Shown: positions 52,150 to 60,579 of the stretch, piece after piece
Numbering within the stretch: the first letter of the stretch is position 1
How the letters are laid out: every line of letters begins with the position of its first letter
Assembly: GCF_009789675.1 (NCBI RefSeq)
Contig: NZ_CP046914.1
Span: forward strand, 1-64,000
Reading direction: 5' to 3'
Source: Paraburkholderia acidisoli
GTDB lineage: Bacteria > Pseudomonadota > Gammaproteobacteria > Burkholderiales > Burkholderiaceae
Length of the DNA: 64,000 nucleotides
Program-made: the position numbers and the translations under genes
The notes under the pieces: generated by a model
What the model saw: the letters and a program-made list of their open reading frames with translations, nothing else
What the model was told of the DNA's origin: nothing
The model's database searches: none

Positions 52150-53780
52150 TGTCCGACTCTTCCACTGAGGTTGCCCCGGCACCGGTCGCCACGCTGAACA
52201 CGCTGCTTGCCGATCATCTCGCGGCGCATGCCACGCGCACCGCCTTCGTCGACGGCGGCGCCACGCTCAGCTACGCGCAATTCGACGCGCTCGCCGAAGG
52301 CGCCGCGCGCTGGCTCGAGGAACACGGGATTGGCGCGGGCGATCGCGTGGCCGTGTGGCTCGTGAACCGCATCGAATGGCTCGCGCTGCTGTTCGGCGCG
52401 GCGCGCATTGGCGCGACGGTCGTGGCCGTCAACACGCGGTATCGGCGCGCGGAACTCGAACACATTCTGGGCAAGTCGCAAGCGAAGCTGCTGGTGTTTC
52501 AGCCGAATTTCCGCAAGATCGATTTTCCGGCGGAACTGGCCGGCATCGATGCTCACGCGGTCGCGTCGCTGCGCAAGATCGCGGTGATCGACGCGGACGC
52601 GAGCACGCCGGAAGCGCTCATCGGCAAACCGGTGGTGCATTGCGCGTTCGAACCGGCGACCGCGCCGCGCAGGCGCCGCCCGGGCGAAACCGCCGAGGCG
52701 CCGCTGATCCTCTTCACGACCTCGGGCACGACGAAGGCGCCGAAGCTCGTGGTGCATCCCCAGCGCACGATCACGGGTCACAGCCAGCGCGCCGCGCGCG
52801 CCTACGGCTTCGACGCGCACGACGCGGTCATGCTCGCGGCGCTGCCGTTCTGCGGCGTATTCGGTTTGAACGGCGCGCTCGCGGCGTTCGCCGGCGGCGC
52901 GCCGGTCGTCCTGATCGACACGTTCGACGCGCGGGAAGCGGCGCGGCTGGTGCAGGCGCATCGCGTGACGCACACCTTCGGCAGCGACGAGATGTATCGG
53001 CGTCTGCTCGAAGCGGGCGAGGGCGAGCGGCCGTTTCCGTCCGCGCGCGTGTTCGGCTTCGCGGCGTTCCAGCCGGGGCTGGCGAGCTTCGCCGCCTACG
53101 CGCAAACGCGCGGCATGCCGCTCACCGGGCTGTACGGCTCGAGCGAAGTGCAGGCGCTCTTTTCGTGCCAGAAGATCGACATGCCGTTCGACACGCGCAT
53201 CGAAGGCGGCGGCTATCCGGCAGCGGGCGAACTCGCCACGATCCGCATTCGCGACATCGAAAGCGGCAAGCTGTTGCCGCACGGCGAAAGCGGCGAGATC
53301 GAAATTGCCGCGCCGGGCAATTTTCTGCACTACCTCGACAACGCGGATGCGACCGCCGAAGCCCTCACGCCCGACGGCTTTTTCCGCACCGGCGACATCG
53401 GCTTTCTGCGCGAAGACGGCAGCTTCGTGTATCAGACGCGCAAGGGCGACGCGATCCGGCTCGCGGGCTTTCTCGTGAGCCCGGTCGAGATCGAGGACGA
53501 GATCAAGGCGATCGAGGGCGTCGACGACGCGCAGATCGTCGCGGTCGAGATCGACGGGCAGCAGCGCGCGGTCGCATTCGTGATCGCCGCCGCGCAACCG
53601 GGCTTGAACGCCGAAAGCGTGCGTCACGCGCTGGCCGGGCGCATGGCGGCGTTCAAGGTGCCCGCGCGCGTGTGGTTCGTCGACGCGTTCCCGGTCACGC
53701 AAAGTTCGAACGGCGTGAAGATCCAGCGCGCGCGGCTGCGCGACATGGCGGTCGAGCGCGTGCAAGGCGAAACCGTTTGA
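52149..53780 (+). CDS. AMP-binding acyl-CoA synthetase
   Basis: A 543-residue ANL-family ligase. The phosphate loop reads TTSGTTKAPKLVV, followed by LYGSSEVQAL, FFRTGDIGFLREDG and DAIRLAGFLVSPVEIE; near the C terminus SSNGVKIQRARLR keeps a lysine at the usual adenylation position. It probably activates the substrate of the second importer. It is a different subfamily from the ligase at 29551, so the cluster may handle two acids or act at two points of one pathway. Confidence 0.9.
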   Translation: MSDSSTEVAPAPVATLNTLLADHLAAHATRTAFVDGGATLSYAQFDALAEGAARWLEEHGIGAGDRVAVWLVNRIEWLALLFGAARIGATVVAVNTRYRRAELEHILGKSQAKLLVFQPNFRKIDFPAELAGIDAHAVASLRKIAVIDADASTPEALIGKPVVHCAFEPATAPRRRRPGETAEAPLILFTTSGTTKAPKLVVHPQRTITGHSQRAARAYGFDAHDAVMLAALPFCGVFGLNGALAAFAGGAPVVLIDTFDAREAARLVQAHRVTHTFGSDEMYRRLLEAGEGERPFPSARVFGFAAFQPGLASFAAYAQTRGMPLTGLYGSSEVQALFSCQKIDMPFDTRIEGGGYPAAGELATIRIRDIESGKLLPHGESGEIEIAAPGNFLHYLDNADATAEALTPDGFFRTGDIGFLREDGSFVYQTRKGDAIRLAGFLVSPVEIEDEIKAIEGVDDAQIVAVEIDGQQRAVAFVIAAAQPGLNAESVRHALAGRMAAFKVPARVWFVDAFPVTQSSNGVKIQRARLRDMAVERVQGETV

Positions 53781-53797
53781 CGATGGGGGAGACTGAC

Positions 53798-54250
53798 ATG
53801 ACTTCGCTGTACTTCGAGGATTTTCACGTGGGCCAGACGTTCGAAAGCGGCGGCCGCACGATCACGGAAAGCGATCTCACGCTGTTTTCGATGCTGTCCG
53901 GCGACTGGAACCCGATTCACGCCGACGCCGAATTCGCGGGCAAAACGCGCTTCAAGCAACGCGTGGTGCATGGCACCCTGGGCATTGCCGTGGCCACTGG
54001 CATGCTGCATCAGCTGGGTATCTTTCACGACAGCGTGATCGCGATGATGTCGCTGAACGACTGGAAGTTCGTCACGCCGATCTTCGTCAACGACACCTTG
54101 CGGTTGCGGCTCGACATTCTCGCACTCGACGGCGGCAAGAGCGAACGCGCGGGCAAGCTCACGCGCCGCTTCGTGATGCTCAATCAGCGCGACGAAATCG
54201 TGCAGGACGGGATCAGCGACATGCTGATCAAGAAGCGCGGCGCGGCGTAA
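53798..54250 (+). CDS. MaoC family dehydratase
   Basis: A 150-residue single hot-dog protein with the (R)-hydratase signature Asp36/His41 in SGDWNPIHADAEFAG and RVVHGTLGIAVATGML. The ATG at 53798 is preferred over 53783 because GGGGAG lies seven bases upstream. It ends the second transport operon. It likely hydrates a short or cyclic enoyl-CoA, complementing the double hot-dog protein at 45811. Confidence 0.92.
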   Translation: MTSLYFEDFHVGQTFESGGRTITESDLTLFSMLSGDWNPIHADAEFAGKTRFKQRVVHGTLGIAVATGMLHQLGIFHDSVIAMMSLNDWKFVTPIFVNDTLRLRLDILALDGGKSERAGKLTRRFVMLNQRDEIVQDGISDMLIKKRGAA

Positions 54251-54269
54251 GCCCTTTTCGGCACGGTGT

Positions 54270-55724
54270 TCAGCCGGGCGATGGAGTCGGGTTCGCCAAT
54301 GCTCGCGCGCGGACGAGCGCGCGCGTGATGTCGCCGAGCACGGTGTCGCGCGCGCTCTCGTCCTGCTGGCGCAATGCGAACGAAGGATGCCAGGTGGCGA
54401 CGGCCCAGCCGCCATGGATCTCGAACGGCGCGCTCACGTAGTCGCGCAGGCTGACCTTCTCGCGCAGCAAGGCGGTGAGCGCCGTTGCGCCGAGCGCCAC
54501 GATCACGGCGGGCCGCACCGCGTTCAGTTCGCGTTCGAGCCAGTAGTAGCACGCTTCGACCTCGCGCTGCGCCGGCGTTTTGTGCAACCGGCGTTTGCCG
54601 CGCGGCTCCCACTTGAAATGCTTCACGGCATTGGTCAGATAAACCTGCTCGCGCGACAAGCCCGCTCGCTCGATGGCAACGCTGAGCAGTTGCCCCGCCG
54701 GTCCGACGAACGGTTGCCCGCTCAGGTCTTCCTGATCGCCCGGTTGTTCGCCGAGCAACATGATTCGCGCACGGGCGGGTCCCACGCCGCTCACCGCCTG
54801 CGTGGCGTGACGCCACAAGTCGCAACGCCGGCAAGCGTCCAGCGAAGAGGGTGGTTCGCGAACGGGTTGCGCCGTCTCGGCCTCGACCGCGATCACCTTG
54901 CCGTCCAGCGAGCCCACACCGCTTGCCTGGGCGAGCCGCCGCGCGCCGCTTCTGGCTTCGCTGATCATGCCGGGAATCAGGTGGGCCTCAGGCAAGCCCT
55001 TCCAGAAACGCACCGGCATATGCTGCTCCAGCGCTTCTTCGTTCAAGCGCGCCGGGTTGAAGGTGCTGCGGTAGTACGCGATCCACAGCGCCTCGGCCTC
55101 GTCTTCGGAGTCGTAGCGGTGATCGCCCGGCAACGCGCCGCGTGCGTCCAGATGCAATGCGCCGCCGTCCCAGAACGCGGCGCCGCGAGGTGTGGTGATG
55201 AGCCACGAAGATCGGCCCATGCGCTGCGCGAAATGCTCCGCCGCCCATTCGAGCACGTCGTGGTCGGGCTCGTACCACGCCACGTATTCGGGCACGGCCT
55301 GGGTGTCGCGCTGCTTGCGAAAGCGCACATAGGCGATCATGTCGTGCTGCGCGCGGCGCACGCTTTTGGCCATGCGATACAGGCGAGAGCCGTCGATATC
55401 GGCGGCCGATGCCACCGAGCGGTCGCCGTGATGCCAGCGCCACAGCACCTTGTACAAAAACGCCCAACGCTCCGGGTCGCGAAACGACGCGGCGTCTTTG
55501 AGCAAGGCGGCGAGTTCCTTCGACACCTGCACTTCGGCCATGCGAGGCGATGCCGCGGCGGGACTGCGCGAATCCGGCGTGTAGTCGAGCGATGCTTGCT
55601 GCTGTGGCGCTCCGGTCTCCGCGAGGCGCCATTGAATCGACTCCGGCCGGAGGTCTTCCGCGAGCGCCGCCAGCGAGGCCGCGCGCCACGCGGCAAAGCG
55701 ATCTTCGATCACGATCGTGCGCAT
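54270..55724 (-). CDS. Fused DUF4130 - UdgX family uracil-DNA binding/glycosylase protein
   Basis: A 484-residue two-domain protein. Residues about 1-255 are the DUF4130 domain that accompanies radical SAM partners (WAFLYKVLWRWHHG). Residues about 290-475 are a UdgX-type uracil-DNA glycosylase domain with LLGEQPGDQEDLSGQPFVGPAG and the distinctive KRRLHKTP loop; His381 corresponds to the histidine that bonds covalently to the abasic sugar in UdgX. Cys298, Cys301 and Cys392 could bind Fe-S, while the expected fourth position is Ala410. It lies 9 bp behind the radical SAM gene in a probable LexA-controlled operon. Confidence 0.9.
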   Translation of the reverse strand: MRTIVIEDRFAAWRAASLAALAEDLRPESIQWRLAETGAPQQQASLDYTPDSRSPAAASPRMAEVQVSKELAALLKDAASFRDPERWAFLYKVLWRWHHGDRSVASAADIDGSRLYRMAKSVRRAQHDMIAYVRFRKQRDTQAVPEYVAWYEPDHDVLEWAAEHFAQRMGRSSWLITTPRGAAFWDGGALHLDARGALPGDHRYDSEDEAEALWIAYYRSTFNPARLNEEALEQHMPVRFWKGLPEAHLIPGMISEARSGARRLAQASGVGSLDGKVIAVEAETAQPVREPPSSLDACRRCDLWRHATQAVSGVGPARARIMLLGEQPGDQEDLSGQPFVGPAGQLLSVAIERAGLSREQVYLTNAVKHFKWEPRGKRRLHKTPAQREVEACYYWLERELNAVRPAVIVALGATALTALLREKVSLRDYVSAPFEIHGGWAVATWHPSFALRQQDESARDTVLGDITRALVRARALANPTPSPG

Positions 55725-55733
55725 GAACCGGCC

Positions 55734-56945
55734 TCACAACAACGCGAGTTGCACCGGCGGTGGCGTGAGCGCGCGGCGCAGTTGCTCGGACGAGGCATCT
55801 TGCTGGGCCGCGCGATAATCCTGCGTCACCACGAACGGGCGGATCTTGTCCATGGGGCAGCGCAGGCGCACGAGATCGTCGTAACGGACGCGCCGCGTAC
55901 GCCGCAGTTCCACGAGACGTTTGGCGTTACGCATGCCGATGCCGGGCACGCGCGCGATCATGCGCAGCGGCGCGCGGTTGAGGTCGACCGGAAAATGTTC
56001 GCGATGCGCCAGCGCCCACGCGAGCTTCGGGTCGATTTCGAGCGCGAGGTCGCCGCTGTTTTCGAACAGTTCGTTTGCATTGAAGCCGTAGCCGCGCAAC
56101 AGGAAGTCGGCTTGATACAGCCGGTGTTCGCGCAGCAGCGGCGGCGCCTGCGCGGGCAAGGCGGACGGACTGTCGGGGATGGGGCTGAACGCCGAGTAAT
56201 AGACGCGCTTGAGCTTGAACGCGCTGTAGAGCGATTCGGCCGTTTGCAGGATGGTGCGGTCGTTCGTGGGGTCGGCGCCAACGATCATTTGCGTGCTTTG
56301 CCCGGCCGGCGTGAAGGGCGGCGCCTTCGTTTCGGCCTGCGCTTCTTCCTGACCGAGCCGGATCGTTCCCATCGCCAGCTTGATGGTGCGCACGTTCTTT
56401 TCGGGCGCGAGGCGCGCGAGACCGCCGTCGGTTGGCAATTCGATATTCACGCTCAGACGGTCCGCATAGCGTCCGGCTTGCGCAATGAGCTCGGGGTCGG
56501 CGTCGGGAATGGTCTTGAGATGCAGATACCCGCGGAATTGATGGTCTTCGCGCAGCGACTGCGCCACGCGCACCAATTGTTCCATCGTGTAGTTGGACGA
56601 CTGGATCACGCCCGAACTCAGAAACAGGCCGTCGATGTAATTGCGCCGGTAAAAGTCGAGCGTGAGGTCGACCACTTCCTCGGGCGTGAAGCGCGCGCGC
56701 GGCACATTGCTCGAGCGCCGGTTCACGCAGTACTGGCAGTCGTACAGGCAAAAGTTGGTGAGCAGGATCTTGAGGAGCGACACGCAGCGCCCGTCTGGCG
56801 TGAAGCTGTGGCAGATGCCCGCGCCGGTGCTCGCGCCCAGCCCCGAAACGCCGCGTGAACCGCGTTTGGGCGCGCCGCTGCTGGCGCACGAAGAGTCGTA
56901 TTTCGCCGCGTCAGCCAGAATCTCGAGCTTTTGTTGCAGTTCCAC
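55734..56945 (-). CDS. Putative DNA modification/repair radical SAM protein (UdgX partner)
   Basis: A 403-residue radical SAM enzyme of the type found beside UdgX/DUF4130. The 4Fe-4S motif is C66-x3-C70-x2-C73 (NFCLYDCQYCVNRRSS), with further cysteines at 20, 45 and 54. A C-terminal helix-hairpin-helix (MIARVPGIGMRNAKRLVELR) suggests DNA contact. The reaction is not established for this family. It is first in the operon, and a LexA box ends 11 bp before its start codon, so expression upon DNA damage is expected. Confidence 0.9.
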   Translation of the reverse strand: MELQQKLEILADAAKYDSSCASSGAPKRGSRGVSGLGASTGAGICHSFTPDGRCVSLLKILLTNFCLYDCQYCVNRRSSNVPRARFTPEEVVDLTLDFYRRNYIDGLFLSSGVIQSSNYTMEQLVRVAQSLREDHQFRGYLHLKTIPDADPELIAQAGRYADRLSVNIELPTDGGLARLAPEKNVRTIKLAMGTIRLGQEEAQAETKAPPFTPAGQSTQMIVGADPTNDRTILQTAESLYSAFKLKRVYYSAFSPIPDSPSALPAQAPPLLREHRLYQADFLLRGYGFNANELFENSGDLALEIDPKLAWALAHREHFPVDLNRAPLRMIARVPGIGMRNAKRLVELRRTRRVRYDDLVRLRCPMDKIRPFVVTQDYRAAQQDASSEQLRRALTPPPVQLALL

Positions 56946-56956
56946 TTTGGCACCAA

Positions 56957-56976
56957 TACTGTATATCTATACAGTA
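56957..56976 (-). promoter_or_regulatory. LexA (SOS) box
   Basis: TACTGTATATCTATACAGTA, with CTGT-N8-ACAG core at 56959-56974. It differs at one position from the 20-bp Escherichia coli LexA consensus and fits the CTGT-N8-ACAG form used by beta-proteobacteria. It lies immediately upstream of the radical SAM start, where bound LexA would block transcription. No other gene starts nearby, so the box serves this operon only. Confidence 0.92.
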
Positions 56977-57093
56977 TTCTACGTGGGCGCTCAGCGAGTG
57001 CAAGCGGAAAATGCGAGGGATTTTGGGGTGGAATCGCGGGAAACGTCCGGTTCTTCCGCTCGCCGCGCGCCGCTAGCCGCGCGCCGCTAGCCG

Positions 57094-57777
57094 CTAGACA
57101 TTCAGGCGGAATCCCGCGCCATAAACCGATTGCACCAGTTCCTCGTTCGGCGCGATCGCTTCGAGCTTGCGGCGTATCTTGCGCACATGACTGTCGATAG
57201 TTCGATCGTCCACGATACGGCCGTCCGTATAGAGGCGGTCCATCAACGCATTGCGCGAAAAAATCTGCGCCGGCCGGCTCGCCAGCGTGGCGAGCAACCG
57301 AAACTCGATGGGCGTGAATTCCACCGCAACGCCGTGATACGTCACGCTCAACGCCGCCTCGTTCAATTGCAGCGGGCTGCTCTCGGCCCGCGCATCCGCG
57401 CGCACGCGCCGCAGAATGGTTTTCACGCGCGCCACCAGTTCGAGCAGACTGAACGGCTTGCAGATGTAATCGTCCGCGCCCAGTTCGAGGCCTAGCAGCC
57501 GGTCCACTTCCTCCACCTGCGCGGTCACCATGATGATGGGCACGTCGCTGTACGCGCGCAGGTCGCGGCAGATATCGCGGCCGTCGCGGCCCGGCAGCAT
57601 CAGGTCGAGCACGATCATGTTCGGCATGCGTTCCGCCACCGCCTTTTCCACGTCGAGTCCGTTGCGCACCCAGCGCGTGGAGAAACCCGCCGAACGCAGG
57701 AAGTCGGTCATCAGCATGGCGAGTTTCGGCTCGTCCTCGACCAGCAGGATTTCGGCGGTGGGATCGTTCGCGCTCAC
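57094..57777 (-). CDS. OmpR/BaeR-type response regulator
   Basis: A 227-residue two-component regulator. The receiver domain has ILLVEDEP at the N terminus, phospho-acceptor Asp58 (MIVLDLMLPGRDG) and KPFSLLELVARV; the C-terminal winged helix has TPIEFRLLATLASRPAQIFSR and DDRTIDSHVRKIRRKLE. A GTG start with AGGAG upstream overlaps the kinase stop by 4 bp. It is encoded divergently from an RND efflux operon and probably activates it, as BaeR does for multidrug pumps. Confidence 0.92.
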   Translation of the reverse strand: MSANDPTAEILLVEDEPKLAMLMTDFLRSAGFSTRWVRNGLDVEKAVAERMPNMIVLDLMLPGRDGRDICRDLRAYSDVPIIMVTAQVEEVDRLLGLELGADDYICKPFSLLELVARVKTILRRVRADARAESSPLQLNEAALSVTYHGVAVEFTPIEFRLLATLASRPAQIFSRNALMDRLYTDGRIVDDRTIDSHVRKIRRKLEAIAPNEELVQSVYGAGFRLNV

Positions 57778-59204
57778 GGCGTCTCCTCGGGGCAAGGGAG
57801 TTGGATGGCGATCCAGAGTCCGCCTTGCGGCGCCCGGGCGGCGGAAATGGCGCCCCGGTGCGCTTCCATGATGCTCTTGCAGATCGGCAAGCCGAGCCCC
57901 GCGCCGCCCGTGGAGCGGCTGCGCGAGCCTTCCACGCGATAGAAGCGGTCGAACAGCGCGGCATGGGCCGTGTCCGGCACGCCGGGGCCGCTGTCCAGAA
58001 TGTCGATATGAATGCGCGCGGCGTCCTGGCGGATGCGAACCTGCACCGCCGCGCCTTCGGGCACGTAGCGCAAGACGTTCTGGAAGATATTGAAGAACAC
58101 TTGCTGCAGGCGCCGCTCGTCGCCGTGCACCCAGCACGGTTCGCCGGGAAGGTCGGTGGTCAGCGCGATGCGCGCCTCGGCAAGCGGCCGCCGGATCGTG
58201 CTCAACACTTCTTCCATGGCTTCGGCGACGTCGACGAGACCGAAGTGATAGCGCAACGCGCCCACGTCCGAAAGCGAGAGCTGGTACAGATCGTCCACGA
58301 GACGATTCAGGCGCGCGACCTCGGTGGAGAGCGAGCGCATGGCTTCCGTCGACATTTCGCGCACGCCCACTTCGAGCGCCTCCACTTCGCCGCGAATGAC
58401 CGCGAGCGGCGTGCGCAGCTCGTGCGAAATATCGGCGAATAGCGCGGCGCGCACGCGCTCGTTGCGTTCGAGCGTTTGCGCGAGGTTGTTGAAGTCCGCC
58501 TCGAGTTGCCCCAGTTCGCCCGCCGACACCACGGGAATGCGCGCCTGAAAGTCGCCGCCCGCGAGCACGTGCGTCGCGCGCGCGATGCGCTGCAAGGGCA
58601 GGCCGAGCGCGCGCGCGATCCAGAGCGAGATCATCACGGCCGTGAGCATGGCCGCCACCGCAAGCGCCCAGCTGGCGTCGCGCTGCGTGCGTTGCAACCG
58701 CAGGTCGCCGGCTTCCGTGACTTCCTGCACGGGCACGATCACGAGCCAGCCCACCGTTTTGCCGTCGACGACCACCGGCCGGCGCGGCGCGCCCGCGGCG
58801 ATCTCGCGGTTGCCCGAGAGATACGCGCCGTTCGCATCGAGCAGCGAAAAGCGCAGGTTCGCGCCCACGAGGTCGGCGATGGGCGGCGGCGGAAAGTTGC
58901 TGTCCACGAGCGAGGTGCGCGGATTGGGCAGCATCAGCTGATGCCAGACATGGCGGTTCGCGCGCAGGAACGCCCAGCTGCCGTGCTCGCGATACGCGGC
59001 TTCCAGCGGGGCCACGCTCGCGTCGAGACGCTTGATGTCCTGCTGCTCCAGATAGCCGAGAAAGCCGTGCTCGAAGCTGATGCGCGCGCCTAGCGACATC
59101 GCGCCGATCAGCACGATATTGACGACCACCATGGCGACGAACAGTTTGGTCGTGAGGCCGAGCGGGTGTTTGGCGAGCACCGATCGAAGGGCGGCAGAGA
59201 TCAT
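57774..59204 (-). CDS. Sensor histidine kinase (BaeS-like)
   Basis: A 476-residue membrane kinase: TM helix 1 at about residues 19-39, a periplasmic loop to about 177, TM2 at 178-200, HAMP near 200-250, dimerisation helix with His261 in FADISHELRTPL, and an ATPase domain with NVLRYVPEG, DSGPGVP and GGAGLGLPICKSIMEAH. The ATG 59204 (MISAALRSVL) is the likely start; a longer frame to 59240 is possible. It senses an envelope stimulus and phosphorylates the coupled regulator at 57094. Confidence 0.9.
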   Translation of the reverse strand: MISAALRSVLAKHPLGLTTKLFVAMVVVNIVLIGAMSLGARISFEHGFLGYLEQQDIKRLDASVAPLEAAYREHGSWAFLRANRHVWHQLMLPNPRTSLVDSNFPPPPIADLVGANLRFSLLDANGAYLSGNREIAAGAPRRPVVVDGKTVGWLVIVPVQEVTEAGDLRLQRTQRDASWALAVAAMLTAVMISLWIARALGLPLQRIARATHVLAGGDFQARIPVVSAGELGQLEADFNNLAQTLERNERVRAALFADISHELRTPLAVIRGEVEALEVGVREMSTEAMRSLSTEVARLNRLVDDLYQLSLSDVGALRYHFGLVDVAEAMEEVLSTIRRPLAEARIALTTDLPGEPCWVHGDERRLQQVFFNIFQNVLRYVPEGAAVQVRIRQDAARIHIDILDSGPGVPDTAHAALFDRFYRVEGSRSRSTGGAGLGLPICKSIMEAHRGAISAARAPQGGLWIAIQLPCPEETP

Positions 59205-59250
59205 GAAGCCGGATTTTACGCTGGCCGCCCGCACTGGCAATACACCTGGC

Positions 59251-59276
59251 TTGACTTCCTAATTTCTTGCGAAATT
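59251..59276 (+). promoter_or_regulatory. Candidate promoter/operator of the RND operon
   Basis: TTGACT at 59251-59256 could serve as a -35 element. It is followed by the inverted repeat AATTTC-TTGC-GAAATT (59261-59276) inside the likely spacer. The 127-bp gap separates the kinase gene from the divergent efflux operon, so this repeat may bind the response regulator or a repressor. No good -10 match could be fixed. Confidence 0.4.
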
Positions 59277-59331
59277 GATTTGCATAATCCGCGAATCGGG
59301 CGTGGATCGCGCTCTCGGCATTGAGGCCACT

Positions 59332-60567
59332 ATGCAAATTCGACTTTCCGCGCACTGCCGCACGGGCGTGCTTGTTTTGACGGTTGCGCTGGCGGCATGC
59401 TCGCACGACAAGAAGAGCGAGCAGAAAAAAATTCAGTCGGTTTCCGTGCAGACGGTAAAAACCGTGCCGTACGCGCAATCGGTGTCGCTGCCGGGGCGCA
59501 CCACTTCGTACCTCACCTCGCCGGTCACGCCGCAGGTCACGGGCGTGATCCAGAAGCGGCTCTTCACGGAAGGCGGCGTGGTGCGCGCGGGGCAGGTGCT
59601 GTACCAGATCGATCCCGCGCCGTATCAGGCCGCTTACGACGCCGACAAAGCCGACCTCGAAAAAGCGCAGGCCGCCTTGTTATCGGCAAAGCCGATTGCC
59701 GAACGCGACCGCTCGCTCGCCGCCATCGACGCGATCAGCAAGGAAACGCTCGAAGAAGCCGAAGCCACGCTCAAGCAGGACGAAGCCACCATCGACGCCG
59801 ACAAGGCCGCGCTCGAAAGCGCCCGCATCAATCTCGGCTACACGCGCGTGGTGGCGCCCGTCACCGGCACGATCAGCGCTTCGGCCTATACGCCGGGCGC
59901 GCTCGTGACCGCCGACCAGACCACGCCGCTCGCCACGATCTATTCGTACGATCCGATGTATCTCGACGTGACGCAATCGAGCACCGACGTGCTCGCGCTG
60001 CGCAAGAAACTCGCTGACGGGTCCGTGAAAACCGATGCGAACGGCAACGCCCAAGTGAAGATCACGCTCGAAGACGGCACCACCTACGCGCACGAAGGCA
60101 CGCTGCAATTCGCGGGCGTGGGCGTCGACCCGACCACGGGCACGATCACCTTGCGCGTGATCGTGCCGAACCCGGAAAAGCTGCTGCTGCCCGGCGAATA
60201 TCTGCACGCCGTGGTCGAGCAGGGGATCGACCAGAACGCCATACTCGTGCCGCAGCAGTCGGTCACGCACGATCAGCGCGGCAATGCCACGGCGTTGATC
60301 GTCGACGCCCAGAACAAGGTCGAGCAACGTTCGCTCACGCTCGCGGGCACCGCCGACAACAACGAATGGGTCGTGACGAACGGCCTCGCCGATGGCGACC
60401 GCGTCGTGGTGGCGGGTTCGCAGTACGCGAGCGTGGGCGACACGGTGAATCCCGTGCCGGTTGCCGATGGCGCGGCGGCCACGAGCGACGCGGCTCCGGC
60501 AATGGCAACCGCTGCGGCGAGCTCCGCTGCGAGCGCGACGGCCCCGGCCGCGGCCGCGTCGAACTAA
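59332..60567 (+). CDS. RND efflux periplasmic adaptor lipoprotein (MexA/AcrA family)
   Basis: A 411-residue membrane fusion protein. Signal with lipobox LAAC at Cys23, lipoyl/barrel-sandwich part (VTPQVTGVIQKRLFTEGGVVRAGQVLYQIDP), a coiled-coil hairpin rich in Ala/Glu/Lys (about 95-165), then beta-barrel and proximal domains (PTTGTITLRVIVPNPEKLLLPGEY). The C terminus is an Ala/Ser-rich tail of about 40 residues. GAGG precedes ATG 59332. It links the pump at 60580 to the outer-membrane channel. Confidence 0.94.
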   Translation: MQIRLSAHCRTGVLVLTVALAACSHDKKSEQKKIQSVSVQTVKTVPYAQSVSLPGRTTSYLTSPVTPQVTGVIQKRLFTEGGVVRAGQVLYQIDPAPYQAAYDADKADLEKAQAALLSAKPIAERDRSLAAIDAISKETLEEAEATLKQDEATIDADKAALESARINLGYTRVVAPVTGTISASAYTPGALVTADQTTPLATIYSYDPMYLDVTQSSTDVLALRKKLADGSVKTDANGNAQVKITLEDGTTYAHEGTLQFAGVGVDPTTGTITLRVIVPNPEKLLLPGEYLHAVVEQGIDQNAILVPQQSVTHDQRGNATALIVDAQNKVEQRSLTLAGTADNNEWVVTNGLADGDRVVVAGSQYASVGDTVNPVPVADGAAATSDAAPAMATAAASSAASATAPAAAASN

Positions 60568-60579
60568 GGGAGCCGCGCA

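Noticed and set aside
57778..59478. Possible fusion of response regulator with an upstream 570-residue stretch
   Set aside because: The upstream part is the kinase gene read in the wrong frame; a GTG with AGGAG fixes the regulator start at 57777.
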